Part shown: positions 25,236 to 34,201 of the stretch, piece after piece | How the letters are laid out: every line of letters begins with the position of its first letter | Position numbering within the stretch: the first letter of the stretch is position 1 | Source: Saccharophagus sp. K07 | GTDB taxonomy: Bacteria; Pseudomonadota; Gammaproteobacteria; Pseudomonadales; Cellvibrionaceae | Assembly (NCBI RefSeq): GCF_014336955.1 | Contig: NZ_QRAI01000002.1 | Location: forward strand, 372,001-436,000 | DNA length: 64,000 bases | Direction of reading: 5' to 3' | Notes under the pieces: generated by a model | What the model saw: only the letters and a program-made list of their open reading frames with translations | Database searches by the model: none | What the model was told of the DNA's origin: nothing | Program-made: the position numbers and the translations under genes

Positions 25236-26675
25236 TTAAAAACTCAACTCCAACTGCGCCGTTCCCGCATAAGTTTCCCATCCACCACCCAAAGCTTTGT
25301 AAATCGCCACCATATTGAGCAGCAATTGCGTTTCACTTTGGGCGAGTTGGGCGTTGATGTTGAGTTGTTCGCGTTGTGCGTCCAGCACGCTGAGAAAATC
25401 ACTGCTGCCAATCTGGAATTTCTGCTGCGCAAGGCGCGCGGCTGTCGCGCTGGCGTGGGCGGCGTCGCGCAAGCGCAGACGGCGTTCTTCTTCGCGGGAG
25501 AAATGTTGTAGGGCGTTGTCTGTTTCCTCCAACGCCAGGGCGACGCGTTGTTCAAATTCCGTTAAGCGCACTTGCGTACGCGCATCCGCCGCTTTTATAC
25601 GGGCGTGGACGCGGCCGAGATTAAAAGCGGCCCAGTGGATGCGCGGAGAAAAAATAAATGTCTCTGTCGGATCTTCGCCCAAGCGCGACCATTCCGTTGA
25701 TAAATAGCCGAGACTGCCATCGATGCTGACGCGCGGATAAAGATCCGCGACGTGCACGTTATATTCGGCGACTGCGCCAACCAAAGCCTGTTCCGCGTAT
25801 TGAATATCCGGCCGTCTTCGCAACAGCTGCACAGGATCGCCAACCGCCAGAGTTGTCGGCAACGAGGGCAGGGAACGAGGTTCAGTCAGTTCAGACTGCA
25901 ATTGCCGTGCATCGCGGCGCGTTAACACAGCAAGTCGGTTAAGAGCCTCATTCACTTGCGCTTGCAGCGGCGGAATGCTCGCGCGGGTTAAATCCAATTG
26001 ACCTTGCGCGCGGGCAATGTCCAGTTGGTTGCCGCGTCCTACTTCCAGCAAGCGCTGAATAAAGGCCAGTGATTCTTGCTGATTTTTGACGCTGTCCTGC
26101 GCCACCTGCAGCAAATATTGATTGCCGCGCAACATTACATAATTGGCCACTACTTCCGCGGCGACGCTGACGTGAGCTGCGCGCACATCGGCTGCCCTTG
26201 CCGCGACCTGCGCTTCACCCAAACGCACCTGATTGCGCACGCGGCCAAATAAATCCACCTCCCAGCTCGCGTCAAAACCAGCGGTATAAATATCGCGAAT
26301 CGTTTCAGCGCCCGGCTGTAATAAATCCGCACTGGTTTTTTCCCGTGCATAGGCCACATCCGCTTCCACAGATGGCAATTGATGCAGACGTGCATTGCGC
26401 AATAATGCACGGGCTTCTCTCAATGATGCCTCCGCAATACGGATATCCTGATTGTGCGTCAATGCATCCTGCACCAGATTTTTGAGTGCATCATCGTCCA
26501 ATTGTGACCACCAGGCGGCCACAGGCTGGCCGTTCAATAATCTGCCCTCGAGATTAAATTCCCCTGGCACATTCACTTCCGCCTGCGCGCGCACGTTTTC
26601 CGCACTTTTGTAACTGCTGCACGCGGCCAAGGCGGCGACCAGACTCAATAGCAAAAAGGATTTTCCGTGTTTCAT
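25236..26675 (-). CDS. RND efflux outer-membrane lipoprotein (OprM/NodT family)
   Basis: 479 residues: lipoprotein signal ending LAAC, then the duplicated outer-membrane-factor fold ('AAWWSQLDDDALKNLVQDALTHNQDIRIAEASLREARALL' region at about 53-92; 'NRLAVLTRR' and 'LLRRRPDIQYAEQALVGAVAEYNVHVADLYPRVS' at about 245-317). It forms the trimeric exit duct of a tripartite efflux pump. The ATG overlaps the stop of the RND gene by four bases, so it is the third gene of the operon. Confidence 0.9.
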   Translation of the reverse strand: MKHGKSFLLLSLVAALAACSSYKSAENVRAQAEVNVPGEFNLEGRLLNGQPVAAWWSQLDDDALKNLVQDALTHNQDIRIAEASLREARALLRNARLHQLPSVEADVAYAREKTSADLLQPGAETIRDIYTAGFDASWEVDLFGRVRNQVRLGEAQVAARAADVRAAHVSVAAEVVANYVMLRGNQYLLQVAQDSVKNQQESLAFIQRLLEVGRGNQLDIARAQGQLDLTRASIPPLQAQVNEALNRLAVLTRRDARQLQSELTEPRSLPSLPTTLAVGDPVQLLRRRPDIQYAEQALVGAVAEYNVHVADLYPRVSIDGSLGYLSTEWSRLGEDPTETFIFSPRIHWAAFNLGRVHARIKAADARTQVRLTEFEQRVALALEETDNALQHFSREEERRLRLRDAAHASATAARLAQQKFQIGSSDFLSVLDAQREQLNINAQLAQSETQLLLNMVAIYKALGGGWETYAGTAQLELSF

Positions 26676-29600
26676 GCTGCTGCTCCTGTGTGTTCTGTAT
26701 GCCCAGTATGTTCTGTATGAGAGGTAGCTGGTAATTCGGCATGGGTCTGCGGCATGTAATATTGACGCTTGCCTTCCAATTTACGCAGCAGTACGTAAAA
26801 GATGGGGGTGAAAATCAGGCCGAAGAAGGTCACACCCAGCATGCCGGAGAATACCGCTATACCCATGACATTGCGCATTTCCGAACCTGCGCCAGTGGAG
26901 AACACCATTGGCACCACACCCATAATGAATGCGAAGGAGGTCATCAAAATCGGACGCAAGCGCATACGGCTGGCAGTGATGGCCGCTTGATAGGTGGCCA
27001 TGCCACGCTGTTCCAATTCGCGGGCAAATTCCACGATCAGAATCGCATTTTTACTGGCCAGCCCTGCCAGCACAAATAAGCTGATCTGCGTAAAAATATT
27101 GTTGTCGCCACCTGTCACCCATACACCAAAAAGGGCGGACAAAATCGACAGAGGCACTATGGAAATCACGATCAACGGCAATGCCAAACTTTCGTATTGT
27201 GCAGCGAGTATCAGAAATACCAAGAGCAAGCACAAAGGAAAAATATAAATCGCAGTATTGCCCGACAGTACTTGTTGATAAGTGAGATCCGTCCACTCAA
27301 ACACCATTCCCGGCGGCAGAGTTTCCGCGAGAATTTCGGCAATCGCATCCTGCGCCTGACCGCTGGAATATCCCGGTGCGGCGTTGCCATTTAAATCCGC
27401 GGCGAGATAACCGTTGTAGTGAGTGGCGCTTTCCGGGCCGTAGCTTTCTTGCATCATCAATACAGAACCGAGTGGCACCATTTCGCCTTGTTGGTTGCGC
27501 ACTTTTAAATTCAGCGCATCGCCTGCCGTGCTGCGGAAGGGCGCGTCCGCTTGGGCAATCACCTGATAAGTGCGGCCAAATTGATTGAAATCGTTGATGT
27601 AAAGCGAACCAAGATAAATCTGCATGGTGTCGAATACGTCCTTGATATTCAGCCCCAATTGTTTAGCTTTGGTTCTGTCCACGTCCGCGTAAAGCTGCGG
27701 CACATTGATTTTGTAATTGGAATAAACCCCGAACAATTCAGGACGCTGCCAGGCTTTTTGTTGCACTTGGCCGACCACTTCCGCAAGTTTTTCGTAACCG
27801 AGCCCTGCGCGATCTTCGATTTGCAATTTAAATCCGCCTGTAGTGCCAAGTCCGCGCACAGGTGGTGGCGGAAAAATCGCAATAAAGGCTTCTTCAATGC
27901 CGGCGTATTTGGCTTGCAGTTTTTGCGCAATGGCCGCAGCAGAAAGAGTTTCTCCCGTGCGCTCATTAAACGGTTTCAAGGTGAGGAAGGTAATTCCTGC
28001 GCTGGCGCTATTGGTAAAGCCATTGATGCTCAAACCGGGAAATTGCACGGCACTTTCCACGCCGGGTTCCGCCAAACCGATTTCGCCCATTTCACGAATT
28101 ACCGCTTCTGTGCGCTCCAAGGTGGCGCCGTCGGGCAATTGCGCGAAACCGATCAGATATTGTTTGTCCTGTGCGGGTACAAAGCCTTTGGGAATCGTGT
28201 TGAAGCCGACACCTATAATGGCAAGTAACACTAGATAAATGCCTACAGCAAGTGATTTGCGACCGAGCATTTTGCCAACGCTGGTAGAGTAATTTCCCGC
28301 GCTGCGCTGGAAGCTGCGATTAAACCAGCGGAAGAATCGGCCGAATAATGCGTCCATCACTCGCGTCAGGCGATCTTTTGGCGCGTCGTGTCCTTTTAAT
28401 AAGAGGGCCGCGAGTGCCGGACTCAAGGTCAAGGAATTCACTGCGGAGATCACAGTGGAAATGGCGATGGTCAGGGCAAATTGTTTGTAAAACTGCCCGG
28501 TCAGTCCGCTGACAAATGCAATAGGCACAAATACAGCAACCAATGTCAGCGAAATGGCAATAATAGGACCGCTCACTTCCTGCATGGCTTTATAGGTTGC
28601 CGCCAGTGGAGACAAGCCTTCTTCGATATTTCGTTCGACGTTTTCCACCACCACAATCGCATCGTCCACCACTATGCCGATGGCGAGTACGAGGCCGAAT
28701 AGCGAGAGTGTATTAATGGAAAAACCAAATGCCCACATCAATGCAAAGGTGCCGACGATGGAGACGGGAACAGCCAGCAGCGGAATAATGGACGCGCGCC
28801 AGGTTTGCAGAAATACGACTACCACTATAACGACCAGCGCCAGCGCTTCCAGCAGAGTTTTGATGACCGCTTTGATGGAGTCTTTAACGAAAATCGTCGG
28901 GTCATATACCACTTCGTAATCCACGCCGACGGGAAAGCGCTCCTTCAATTCCGCCATGGTTTTACGCACGCCTTCGGAAATTTGAATCGCGTTAGCTCCG
29001 GGCGCTTGAAAAATTGGAATAGCGACCGCCGGTTGATTGTTTAGCATGGAATTCAAACTGAATTCCGCAGGACCGAGTTCTACGCGGGCGACATCTTTCA
29101 AGCGGGTAATTTCGCCGTTGCGGCCGGAGCGGATAATGATGTCTTCGAATTCTTCGACACTGTCCAGCCGGCCTTTGGCATTAACCGGCAATTGCACTTC
29201 CACCACATTGCTGATCGGTGCTCCGCCGATAATACCGGCGGCAACTTGCACATTTTGTTCGCGCACGGCATTGGTTACATCACTGGCAGTGAGATTGCGC
29301 TCGGCGATTTTTTCCGGATTCAGCCAGATGCGCATGGCGTAGTCGCCGGAGCCAAATAATCGCACCATGCCGACGCCGGACACTTTCGCCAATTCATCCT
29401 TGACGTTCATCAAAGCGTAATTGCGCAAATAGAGTTCGTCGTAAGTTTTATCCGGCGAAATCAAATGCACCACCATGGTCAAATCGGGTGAACTTTTTAC
29501 CACGGTAACACCGGTTTGCCGAGTGACATCAGGAAGACGCGGCAAAGCCTGGGAAACCCGGTTTTGCACCATCTGCTGGGCAAGGTCTGGATCTGTGCCG

Positions 29601-29893
29601 ATTTTAAACGTCACTGTGAGCGTCATGCGTCCGTCGGTGGTGGCCTGGGAAAACATATACAGCATGTTTTCCACGCCGCTCATTTGTTCCTCCAGCGGCC
29701 GCGCAACGGTTTCGGCAATGACCTTGGGATTGGCGCCGGGATAAGAGGCGTTTACCACAACAGATGGCGGTGACACTTCCGGATATTCGGAAATGGGTAA
29801 TTGAAACATGGCGATCAATCCCGCGATAAAAATCAGCATGGATATGACGCCGGCAAAAATAGGGCGGTCGACAAAAAAGCGAGAAATATTCAT
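26672..29893 (-). CDS. RND multidrug efflux transporter, MexF-like (HAE1 family)
   Basis: 1073 residues with 12 membrane helices and two large periplasmic loops. The proton-relay Asp pair is in 'IGIVVDDAIVVVENVE' and the relay Lys in 'GLASKNAILIVEFARE'. The start 'FFVDRPIFAGVISMLIFIAG' and 'PISEYPEVSPPSVVV' place it with MexF/BpeF-type HAE1 pumps, which export chloramphenicol, quinolones and similar compounds. The C-terminal tail has a short His/Thr/Glu repeat ('SHTEHTGHTEHTG'), unusual for the family and possibly arising by microsatellite expansion. Middle gene of the operon. Confidence 0.92.
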   Translation of the reverse strand: MNISRFFVDRPIFAGVISMLIFIAGLIAMFQLPISEYPEVSPPSVVVNASYPGANPKVIAETVARPLEEQMSGVENMLYMFSQATTDGRMTLTVTFKIGTDPDLAQQMVQNRVSQALPRLPDVTRQTGVTVVKSSPDLTMVVHLISPDKTYDELYLRNYALMNVKDELAKVSGVGMVRLFGSGDYAMRIWLNPEKIAERNLTASDVTNAVREQNVQVAAGIIGGAPISNVVEVQLPVNAKGRLDSVEEFEDIIIRSGRNGEITRLKDVARVELGPAEFSLNSMLNNQPAVAIPIFQAPGANAIQISEGVRKTMAELKERFPVGVDYEVVYDPTIFVKDSIKAVIKTLLEALALVVIVVVVFLQTWRASIIPLLAVPVSIVGTFALMWAFGFSINTLSLFGLVLAIGIVVDDAIVVVENVERNIEEGLSPLAATYKAMQEVSGPIIAISLTLVAVFVPIAFVSGLTGQFYKQFALTIAISTVISAVNSLTLSPALAALLLKGHDAPKDRLTRVMDALFGRFFRWFNRSFQRSAGNYSTSVGKMLGRKSLAVGIYLVLLAIIGVGFNTIPKGFVPAQDKQYLIGFAQLPDGATLERTEAVIREMGEIGLAEPGVESAVQFPGLSINGFTNSASAGITFLTLKPFNERTGETLSAAAIAQKLQAKYAGIEEAFIAIFPPPPVRGLGTTGGFKLQIEDRAGLGYEKLAEVVGQVQQKAWQRPELFGVYSNYKINVPQLYADVDRTKAKQLGLNIKDVFDTMQIYLGSLYINDFNQFGRTYQVIAQADAPFRSTAGDALNLKVRNQQGEMVPLGSVLMMQESYGPESATHYNGYLAADLNGNAAPGYSSGQAQDAIAEILAETLPPGMVFEWTDLTYQQVLSGNTAIYIFPLCLLLVFLILAAQYESLALPLIVISIVPLSILSALFGVWVTGGDNNIFTQISLFVLAGLASKNAILIVEFARELEQRGMATYQAAITASRMRLRPILMTSFAFIMGVVPMVFSTGAGSEMRNVMGIAVFSGMLGVTFFGLIFTPIFYVLLRKLEGKRQYYMPQTHAELPATSHTEHTGHTEHTGAAA

Positions 29894-29939
29894 AAGCGCT
29901 CCTGCTTAGAGCCTGGAGAAAAATAAAAAGAATTGGCTG

Positions 29940-31136
29940 CTATTGCGCAGCCAATTGATTGAGCGTGGAAACGGTCACCGGATTGACGACTGTGCTGGGG
30001 CGCAGATGAGACAGGCTGTTGACCGCTATACGCCGCCCGGCTGAAGGCCGTTCAAAATAATGCGGTGGGCCTGGTAGTGCCCGCCGAGCGAAACCTCGCG
30101 GTAATTCACCGTATTGTTTTCGTCTATGACATAAACAAATTTGCGATTTTGGTTGGTGCCAATGGCGCGCTCGGGTACCAATAAAGCTTCGGTAGTCGTT
30201 GCGGTACCCAAAGAAATATTGGCGTACATGCCGGGTGTAAGCGCGTTATCCTCGTTAACAAAAATGGCACGCGCGCGGATGGTGCCGCTGGCGACATCCA
30301 AACGATTATCAAACGCATGAATGTAGCCTTCATAAATCTTTTTGTTATCGCCATCGTCGCCCGCCAGCGTTAAATGCACAGGCATTTTTTCCTGCTGTTG
30401 AATATGCCGCACCGATTGGATGTAGGTGTTTTCGTCGACATTGAATTCCGTGTACAGATGATCGTCCGCTACTACAGTGGTGAGCACTGGTGCATTAACA
30501 CCAGCGTTTACCACATTGCCCACCGTCAATTCCGCGCGGCCAACCCGGCCTTTTATCGGCGAGCGAATATGCGCGTATTCCAGATTCAAACGCGCCTGCT
30601 GCACGGCACTTTCCGCTGCTTGCACGGCCGCTTGGGCGACGCGATCGTCGTTGAACGCGCTATCGAAAACGCTTTGGGAAATCAGTTTGTTGGCAAGTAA
30701 TTGCCGCGCCCGCTCCAATTCGTCCCGCGCCAATCGTGCGCGGGACTGTGCCGTGCTGAGTTCTGCCTCCGCACGTTGCAATTGCGCTTGATGAGGGCGA
30801 GGGTCGATGACGAATAAGGGATCGTCTTTTTGCACCACTTGGCCATCTTCAAATAACACTTGCTGGATGGTGCCGCTGACCAGGGGTTTGATTTCCGCGC
30901 TTTCCACCGGCGTCAGGCGTCCGGAAAAGCGCGTCCAGGTGCGGATTGCCTGCGGCACAAGTTGGGCAACTTCAACATTGAGAGCGGGAGGCGTCTGGCT
31001 GGATGCGTCGTCCGCATTGGCGCTACAAAGCGGTAGTGTTGCCGAGTATCCCAACGAGAACGAAGGGCAGGGTGCGGGACGAAAGCAGGGTAGAGAGTTT
31101 GGTGAGACTGAATTTGAGGTTTGTGGCAAAGCGCAT
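29940..31136 (-). pseudogene. RND periplasmic adaptor (membrane fusion protein) gene with two frameshifts
   Basis: The central frame (about 31020-30029) encodes a clear adaptor: 'PLVSGTIQQVLFEDGQVVQKDDPLFVIDPRP', a coiled-coil hairpin and barrel domains up to 'HRIILNGLQPG'. It then hits TAG at 30026, but the frame ending at 29940 continues with 'RIAVNSLSHLRPSTVVNPVTVSTLNQL', the expected C-terminus. At the other end the central frame has no signal peptide; ATG 31136, with GGAG upstream, opens a proper signal ('LSSRTLPFVLVGILGNTTAL') in another frame that stops at 31023. The two outer frames are the same, so the two shifts cancel. Either a broken gene or two sequence errors. A longer start at 31225 lies inside the operator and is unlikely. 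Confidence 0.7.
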
Positions 31137-31221
31137 AAGTCATTCTCCGGTGCCAACAACAAAAAATCCGGTCGGTTAAAGACCGGCGTCCTAGGTATTT
31201 CGAGATATGTTGGGCGATAAT

Positions 31222-31239
31222 ACATACCGTTCGGTATGT
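31222..31239. promoter_or_regulatory. TetR-type operator upstream of the RND operon
   Basis: ACATACCGTTCGGTATGT is a palindrome apart from its central TT. It lies 86 bases before the adaptor start and matches the second site at 31404, so the divergent TetR regulator probably represses both directions. Confidence 0.8.
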
Positions 31240-31403
31240 GGCCAATCAGGCAAATGTAAAAATTTGGTTTAGATTTAATGAGAGATTAGTTGGATAAAAA
31301 ATACCCGCGTTGTGGTCTGATGGGCAGGTTGCTTGCCATTTATAGGTCATGCGGTTAATTTTTACGCCGTTTCGAGCAGCCCAGAGTCATGATGCCGATA
31401 TAT

Positions 31404-31421
31404 ACATACCGGTCGGTATCA
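31404..31421. promoter_or_regulatory. TetR-type operator upstream of the regulator gene
   Basis: ACATACCGGTCGGTATCA shares the ATACCG-N2-CGGTAT core with the site at 31222. It lies 34 bases before the TetR start, indicating autoregulation. Confidence 0.78.
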
Positions 31422-31454
31422 TGAGAGTGAGCAAATTCCTGAGATTGAATTGAT

Positions 31455-32111
31455 ATGTCCGCAGAAGAAACCCGCAACCGTTTACTGGATACCGCCCTGG
31501 AGTTGATTTGGCAGAGCAACTACAACTCCGTAGGCGTCAACGAGATTTGTAAGCAGGCGGGCGTAACCAAAGGTGGCTTTTACCATCACTTCGAATCCAA
31601 GGCGCAATTGTTTTGCGCCGCCAGCGAGCACTATTGGGAAAACATCAAGCGCGATCTCGACGCCATACTGTCGCCGGTGAACACGCCGTTGGAGCAGCTG
31701 GAAAACGTGATCTCCTTTATTTTTCACCACAAGTTCACGCCCGATTCCAGCTGTGTGCGCGGCTCGCCGTTCTTTAGCGCCGGTCTGCAAACCGGTTGCG
31801 AAGAGCCGATGATCAACGAAAGTCTGCACAAAATGTCGCAGAACTGTGTGAAGTACTATCTGGCCATGGTGCGCTCACTGCTCGCCGCAGGCTATTTGGA
31901 AAGCGAAGTGGATCCCGAGCGCGTGGCGCGGTTACTCAGCCAATATGTGCAAGGTTTGGCGGGTTATGCGCGCGTGAATGGCTGCCAGTGTTTGCGCGGT
32001 ATGTACGCGGATATGGCAGAAGGTTTTTATCGCTTGGTGGGATTGAAGCGGGAGTATTGGTTTGCCACCAAACCCACTTGGGAAGCGCCGAAGCAGAAGT
32101 GTTTGGCGTGA
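31455..32111 (+). CDS. TetR-family repressor of the RND operon
   Basis: 218 residues. The N-terminal helix-turn-helix reads 'SVGVNEICKQAGVTKGGFYHHFESKAQLF' (about residues 24-52). The all-helical C-terminal domain, about 150 residues, holds the ligand pocket and dimer interface and has four Cys including 'GCQC' near the end. Divergent from the RND efflux operon with matching operators in front of each, the usual layout of a local drug-responsive repressor. The inducer is unknown. Confidence 0.88.
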   Translation: MSAEETRNRLLDTALELIWQSNYNSVGVNEICKQAGVTKGGFYHHFESKAQLFCAASEHYWENIKRDLDAILSPVNTPLEQLENVISFIFHHKFTPDSSCVRGSPFFSAGLQTGCEEPMINESLHKMSQNCVKYYLAMVRSLLAAGYLESEVDPERVARLLSQYVQGLAGYARVNGCQCLRGMYADMAEGFYRLVGLKREYWFATKPTWEAPKQKCLA

Positions 32112-32172
32112 TAGGCGGGCAGGGGGCAATTCCCCTGCGTTTCTCTCTTCTTCTCTCTCTTTTCTCTTCCCT

Positions 32173-32976
32173 TTAAAGCACTGTTCTCAACATCTGCAGC
32201 GCCAGCAGCAGCGACAGGATGCCAAATAATTTTTTCAGCCATTTGACCGGCAAGCGGTGGGCGAGACGCGCCCCCAGAGGCGCTGTAATCAGGCTGAGAG
32301 CAGCGATGCTCAAGACTGCTGGCCAGTAAATAAATCCGAGAGTAAATTCCGGCAAGCCTTCGACAGACCAGCCGTTGATGAGATAACCGAGTGCGCCAGC
32401 AAGCGCCACTGGCAGGCCGGCGGCAGCGGAAGTGCCTATGGCCACTGGAACGGCAACGTTACACCAAGCCAAAAACGGCACTGTGAGAGATCCCCCACCA
32501 ATCGCCACCAGCGCGGAAATGCCACCGATTCCACTGCCTGCTACGGTCATTCCCAGGGTACCCGGTAACTGGCGCGACGGCTTGGGTTTGCGATCGAGAA
32601 ATAACTGTAGCGAAACAAACCCCATAAAGATCGAGAAAAAGATCGCCAGCGGCGCGGCGGGCACCAGAGCTGCCAAAAAGGTTGCTCCGAAAGTGCCGAG
32701 CAATATGCCGGGCGTTAAGCGCGCAACAACCGGCCAGAGCACAGCTCCATGACGGTGGTGGGCGCGTAAGCTTGCCAAAGAAGTGGGAACAATTGCCGCC
32801 ATGGAAGTGGCGAGCGCCATATGCACCAAATGCTCAGGTGCAAAACCCTGGGCGACGAACAGAATGGTCAGCACCGGCACCATAATGCCGCCGCCACCGA
32901 TACCGAATAATCCAGCTAGCAATCCAACGACGGCACCCAGGCCCAAATACGCCAGCAGCCATTGCAGTTCCAACAT
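32173..32976 (-). CDS. TauE/SafE-family sulfite/anion exporter
   Basis: 267 residues with about eight membrane helices. The paired signatures 'GLLAGLFGIGGGGIMVPVL' near the N-terminus and 'GIGGISALVAIGGGSLTVPFL' in the middle mark the inverted repeat of the TauE/SafE family. Members export sulfite, sulfoacetate or other organosulfur anions across the inner membrane; the substrate here is not shown. Stands alone, convergent with the TetR gene. Confidence 0.88.
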   Translation of the reverse strand: MLELQWLLAYLGLGAVVGLLAGLFGIGGGGIMVPVLTILFVAQGFAPEHLVHMALATSMAAIVPTSLASLRAHHRHGAVLWPVVARLTPGILLGTFGATFLAALVPAAPLAIFFSIFMGFVSLQLFLDRKPKPSRQLPGTLGMTVAGSGIGGISALVAIGGGSLTVPFLAWCNVAVPVAIGTSAAAGLPVALAGALGYLINGWSVEGLPEFTLGFIYWPAVLSIAALSLITAPLGARLAHRLPVKWLKKLFGILSLLLALQMLRTVL

Positions 32977-33029
32977 CGTGCGACCTCTTGCAAAAAGAGT
33001 CGTATCATACGCCGATTGCGTCTTGCTGT

Positions 33030-33569
33030 TCAGATGGCACTGAGCAGCAGGCTCAGTTCAGACGGGTTGAGGGCCTGCTCAAGTTTGGCGAGGAAATTCC
33101 GCCGCTCCGCTGCCGGCATGGCCGCTGCGGATTGCCCCACCAGGGTCGCGGGCGGCAGCTCCATGGAGACGAACAATAGGCGTTCCTCGTCGTCCAGATG
33201 CAACAAGTACTCGCCGACGAACTTCAGCCAATCCAAATGCAGCCGCGCCAGCAGTTCCCGGCACGGACCTTCCTGACTTGGCTCCAGATCTTCCGCCAGC
33301 ACCAGCACCCGGGACAATTGCGCCTCCAGCTCGCGGTGATCTTCCGCCATATGGTTGGCGAGGGCGGGGTCGAGCTGGCGCAGCTGGGACGCCAAGGTGC
33401 GGTCCTCCGTTTCCGCATGTCGGCGCAATACGCCGGCAATGGCGGTAAGCGTCTGCAGCACCTCAGAGGAGTCCGCCGGTGTGGCGCGGGCGAGCAGGCC
33501 GGCGGCGGTAAACAGTTCCTGGCGAATCAATTTGTGAACCACGGTAATGGCATTGGGTTGGTAGGCCAT
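33030..33569 (-). CDS. Hemerythrin-like domain protein under SoxR control
   Basis: 179 residues, helical. His and Glu/Asp residues are placed as in hemerythrin-like domains: '[10 protein letters not shown]', '[13 protein letters not shown]', '[16 protein letters not shown]', '[20 protein letters not shown]'. This would hold a di-iron site that senses or binds oxygen, NO or peroxide. The start has AAGGAGCG. Its promoter overlaps a SoxR box (see 33612-33642), so it is probably induced by redox-active compounds or superoxide. Not an exact match to YtfE/RIC proteins, which have an extra N-terminal domain. Confidence 0.75.
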   Translation of the reverse strand: MAYQPNAITVVHKLIRQELFTAAGLLARATPADSSEVLQTLTAIAGVLRRHAETEDRTLASQLRQLDPALANHMAEDHRELEAQLSRVLVLAEDLEPSQEGPCRELLARLHLDWLKFVGEYLLHLDDEERLLFVSMELPPATLVGQSAAAMPAAERRNFLAKLEQALNPSELSLLLSAI

Positions 33570-33611
33570 AAAACGCTCCTTGAAAACGGTACTGGTGATA
33601 CAAGCTGCGCG

Positions 33612-33642
33612 ATGCTAAAACCTCAGGTTTACTTGAGGTCAA
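33612..33642 (-). promoter_or_regulatory. SoxR-dependent promoter with 19-base spacer
   Basis: The SoxR box CCTCAGGTTTACTTGAGG (33621-33638) lies between a leftward -35 TTGACC (33642-33637) and -10 TAGCAT (33617-33612). Their spacing is 19 bases, the stretched length that MerR-family activators such as SoxR correct by twisting the DNA. The orientation points to the hemerythrin-like gene; the soxR start is 13 bases to the other side. Confidence 0.85.
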
Positions 33643-33650
33643 GGGGTTGG

Positions 33651-34121
33651 ATGATGGATGACGCAGACAAAACACCGGGCCGGGAAATGACCATCGGCGA
33701 GGTGGCGCGCCGCAGTGGCGTATCGGTGGCGACCCTGCATTTTTACGAGAGCCGCGGCTTGATCAGCAGCTGGCGCACCTCCGGCAATCAGCGGCGCTAC
33801 CCGCGCGGCATTTTGCGGCGCATCGCGGTGATCAAAGTCGCCCAACGCGCCGGCATTCCGCTGGCGGAAATCCAGCAGGCGCTGAGTGTGCTGCCACCGA
33901 ACAGCGCACCGTCGGCGGCGGATTGGCGGAGATTGTCCCAGCTCTGGCGCGCCGACCTGGATGCGCGCATCCAGCGGCTGACGCAGCTGCGCGATCAATT
34001 GAGCGATTGCATTGGTTGCGGCTGTTTGTCTCTGCAGGACTGCCCGCTGCGCAATCCGGGGGACCGGCTGGCTGAACAGGGCAGCGGGCCGCAGGTGTGG
34101 GGCGGGGATGGGGAATATTGA
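33651..34121 (+). CDS. soxR: SoxR, redox-sensing MerR-family activator
   Basis: 156 residues from ATG 33651 (ATG 33654 is equally possible). A MerR-type winged helix ('[26 protein letters not shown]', about residues 13-38, then '[31 protein letters not shown]') is followed by a dimerisation helix and the 2Fe-2S motif [12 protein letters not shown], identical in spacing to SoxR (C-x2-C-x-C-x5-C). Oxidation of the cluster by redox-active compounds switches it on. There is no soxS; as in most non-enteric bacteria SoxR probably controls its targets directly, and the adjacent divergent hemerythrin-like gene is one. Confidence 0.92.
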   Translation: MMDDADKTPGREMTIGEVARRSGVSVATLHFYESRGLISSWRTSGNQRRYPRGILRRIAVIKVAQRAGIPLAEIQQALSVLPPNSAPSAADWRRLSQLWRADLDARIQRLTQLRDQLSDCIGCGCLSLQDCPLRNPGDRLAEQGSGPQVWGGDGEY

Positions 34122-34201
34122 GAACGGGCTGCCCATATATGCCTCTGCGACGATTCAGTTCCTTTTCAGTCGCATCGGCCGGGGCAAAATCGACAGGAGA
34201 T

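Noticed and set aside
33198-33650. Long N-terminal extension of SoxR
   Set aside because: It is antisense to the hemerythrin-like gene and crosses the SoxR promoter; the SoxR domain begins after 33651.
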